Shown here one piece after another: positions 5,584 to 6,482 of a DNA stretch of 6,482 nt. Numbering within the stretch: position 1 is the first letter of the stretch; every line of letters starts with the position of its first letter. Both the position numbers and the translations under genes were made by a program. Below the pieces are notes generated by a model. That model searched no databases. It worked only from the letters and a program-made list of their open reading frames with translations, and was not told the DNA's origin. The stretch spans positions 24,077 to 30,558 of the forward strand of contig DBBT01000061.1 in the NCBI GenBank assembly GCA_002292345.1. Direction: 5' to 3'. This stretch comes from Opitutia bacterium UBA977 (lineage in GTDB: Bacteria > Verrucomicrobiota > Verrucomicrobiia > Opitutales > Coraliomargaritaceae).

Positions 5584-6482
5584 GTGATTGTTTCTAAAGC
5601 CCTCCTCGACTCGGTTACTCAGGTGACATCAAGTCAGCCGCACTCAGTATTAGGAATGCATCTCCACGATGTTAGATCAAAGTCTAGCATCGTGGTGCGC
5701 GCTTTTTTAGATGATGCGCTGACCTGCGAGGTAGTGGACGTATCGGAACCCGGGGGGCAGCGTTACCCGTTGAAACGTTTGACGGATGACGGGTTCTTTG
5801 AAGGAGTCATCCCTAAGCGCAAGGATGTATTTGCTTACCGCTTAAGGATCGAGCGTTATAATGGCGAAATCCGTCAGTTCTATGACCCATATAGTTTTCT
5901 GCCTAGCTTGTCGGATAATGATATCTACCTCTTTAACGAGGGCAATGAGCACCAGGCGCACAATAAGATGGGCGCTCAGTTGCGTGAGTTAAATGGTGTG
6001 GCAGGTGTGTCGTTCGCGGTGTGGGCGCCGAGTGCAAAGCGTGTTTCGTTAGTCGGTGATTTTAATCATTGGGACGGTCGCTACCATCCGATGCGCAGTC
6101 TCGGTGGATCTGGCATCTGGGAGTTATTTGTGCCTGGGTTAGAAGCTGGAGCTAAGTATAAGTTCGAAATCGGCACGCAGCAGGGAGATTTTCCAATATT
6201 AAAGACCGACCCGTATGGCGCTCGGTTTGAGTCGCCTCCAGGTAATGCATCGATCGTTTGTAAAGTAGATGGATATGACTGGCAGGATGCTGACTGGATC
6301 ACGCAGCGCGAATCGACGGATTGGGCGAATGCGCCGGTCTCAATTTATGAGATGCATCTGGGTTCATGGAAGCGGGTCGTCGAAGATGCCAATCGTCCGT
6401 TGTCTTATCGTGAATTAGCGATTGAACTCGTCGATTATTTGAAGGACATGCAGTACACGCATGTCGAATTCATGCCGCTATC
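5584..6482 (+). CDS. glgB: 1,4-alpha-glucan (glycogen) branching enzyme, N-terminal part (3' end outside window)
   Basis: GlgB cuts alpha-1,4-glucan chains and rejoins them by alpha-1,6 bonds, making branched glycogen in the cytoplasm. The 299 visible codons cover about 40% of a usual ~730-residue enzyme. Numbering from the GTG at 5584, the N1 domain includes HSVLGMH (20-26) and YDPYSFLPSL (100-109). The CBM48 domain starts GVSFAVWAPSAKRV (141-154) with GDFNHWDGRYHPM (158-170). The GH13 barrel begins at IYEMHLGSWKR (254-264) and the window stops at HVEFMPL, just before the first catalytic-barrel histidine region; the catalytic Asp and Glu lie beyond the edge. No in-frame ATG precedes HSVLG, and the last upstream stop is at 5566, so the start is GTG 5584 (giving MIVSKALLDSVTQ, a good family-like leader helix) or GTG 5623 (MTSSQPHSVLG). 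I prefer 5584. No Shine-Dalgarno is visible at either. Confidence 0.93.
   Translation, partial: MIVSKALLDSVTQVTSSQPHSVLGMHLHDVRSKSSIVVRAFLDDALTCEVVDVSEPGGQRYPLKRLTDDGFFEGVIPKRKDVFAYRLRIERYNGEIRQFYDPYSFLPSLSDNDIYLFNEGNEHQAHNKMGAQLRELNGVAGVSFAVWAPSAKRVSLVGDFNHWDGRYHPMRSLGGSGIWELFVPGLEAGAKYKFEIGTQQGDFPILKTDPYGARFESPPGNASIVCKVDGYDWQDADWITQRESTDWANAPVSIYEMHLGSWKRVVEDANRPLSYRELAIELVDYLKDMQYTHVEFMPL
5665..5694 (+). other. Strong hairpin inside the 5' coding region of glgB
   Basis: Arms 5665-5676 and 5683-5694 pair over 12 bp (one G-U) around the 6-base loop tcaaag. Eight bases further on is a run of six T (5703-5708). It lies about 80 bases into glgB and encodes HDVRSKSSIV. The spacing between stem and T-run is longer than in a standard intrinsic terminator, so I call it a hairpin only; an attenuation or mRNA-structure role is possible but unproven. 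Confidence 0.5.

Overview
This is an ordinary chromosomal housekeeping stretch from a Gram-negative bacterium. An LPS-transport outer-membrane protein (LptD), a murein-tripeptide ligase (Mpl), an SMC-partner kleisin (ScpA) and a glycogen branching enzyme (GlgB) sit side by side. Together with roughly balanced base composition, no recognisable Shine-Dalgarno sites, and an LptD that is clearly divergent from proteobacterial ones, this points to the Verrucomicrobiota, perhaps an Opitutae (Coraliomargarita-like) lineage. That assignment is inference from gene content and protein style, not from a marker gene.

Layout. (1) Positions 1-1356, plus strand: nearly all of mpl; the frame is open to the left edge and only about the first 20 residues are missing. 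(2) Positions 1357-1438: convergent gap holding a strong intrinsic terminator oriented for the minus-strand genes. (3) Positions 1439-5438, minus strand: a tightly packed run of five genes, in transcription order lptD (GTG start at 5438), scpA, an unrecognised 81-residue protein starting one base after the scpA stop, an unrecognised Ala/Pro-rich protein with a C-terminal membrane anchor, and trxA. Gaps are 12, 1, 48 and 18 bases, so one transcript ending at the terminator is likely. (4) Positions 5439-5583: divergent intergenic region. (5) Positions 5584-6482, plus strand: the first ~299 codons of glgB, running off the right edge; it also appears to start with GTG.

Function. The minus-strand cluster mixes outer-membrane biogenesis (LptD), chromosome condensation (ScpA) and cytoplasmic redox (thioredoxin), with two unknown small proteins between. 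Mpl recycles peptidoglycan peptides and GlgB makes glycogen branches; neither is obviously tied to the cluster. No mobile element, CRISPR array, tRNA, rRNA or phage signal was seen. I see no clear new multi-gene system; the most interesting items are the two unknown proteins, the cysteine-free LptD, the absence of Shine-Dalgarno sequences, and a strong hairpin inside the start of glgB.
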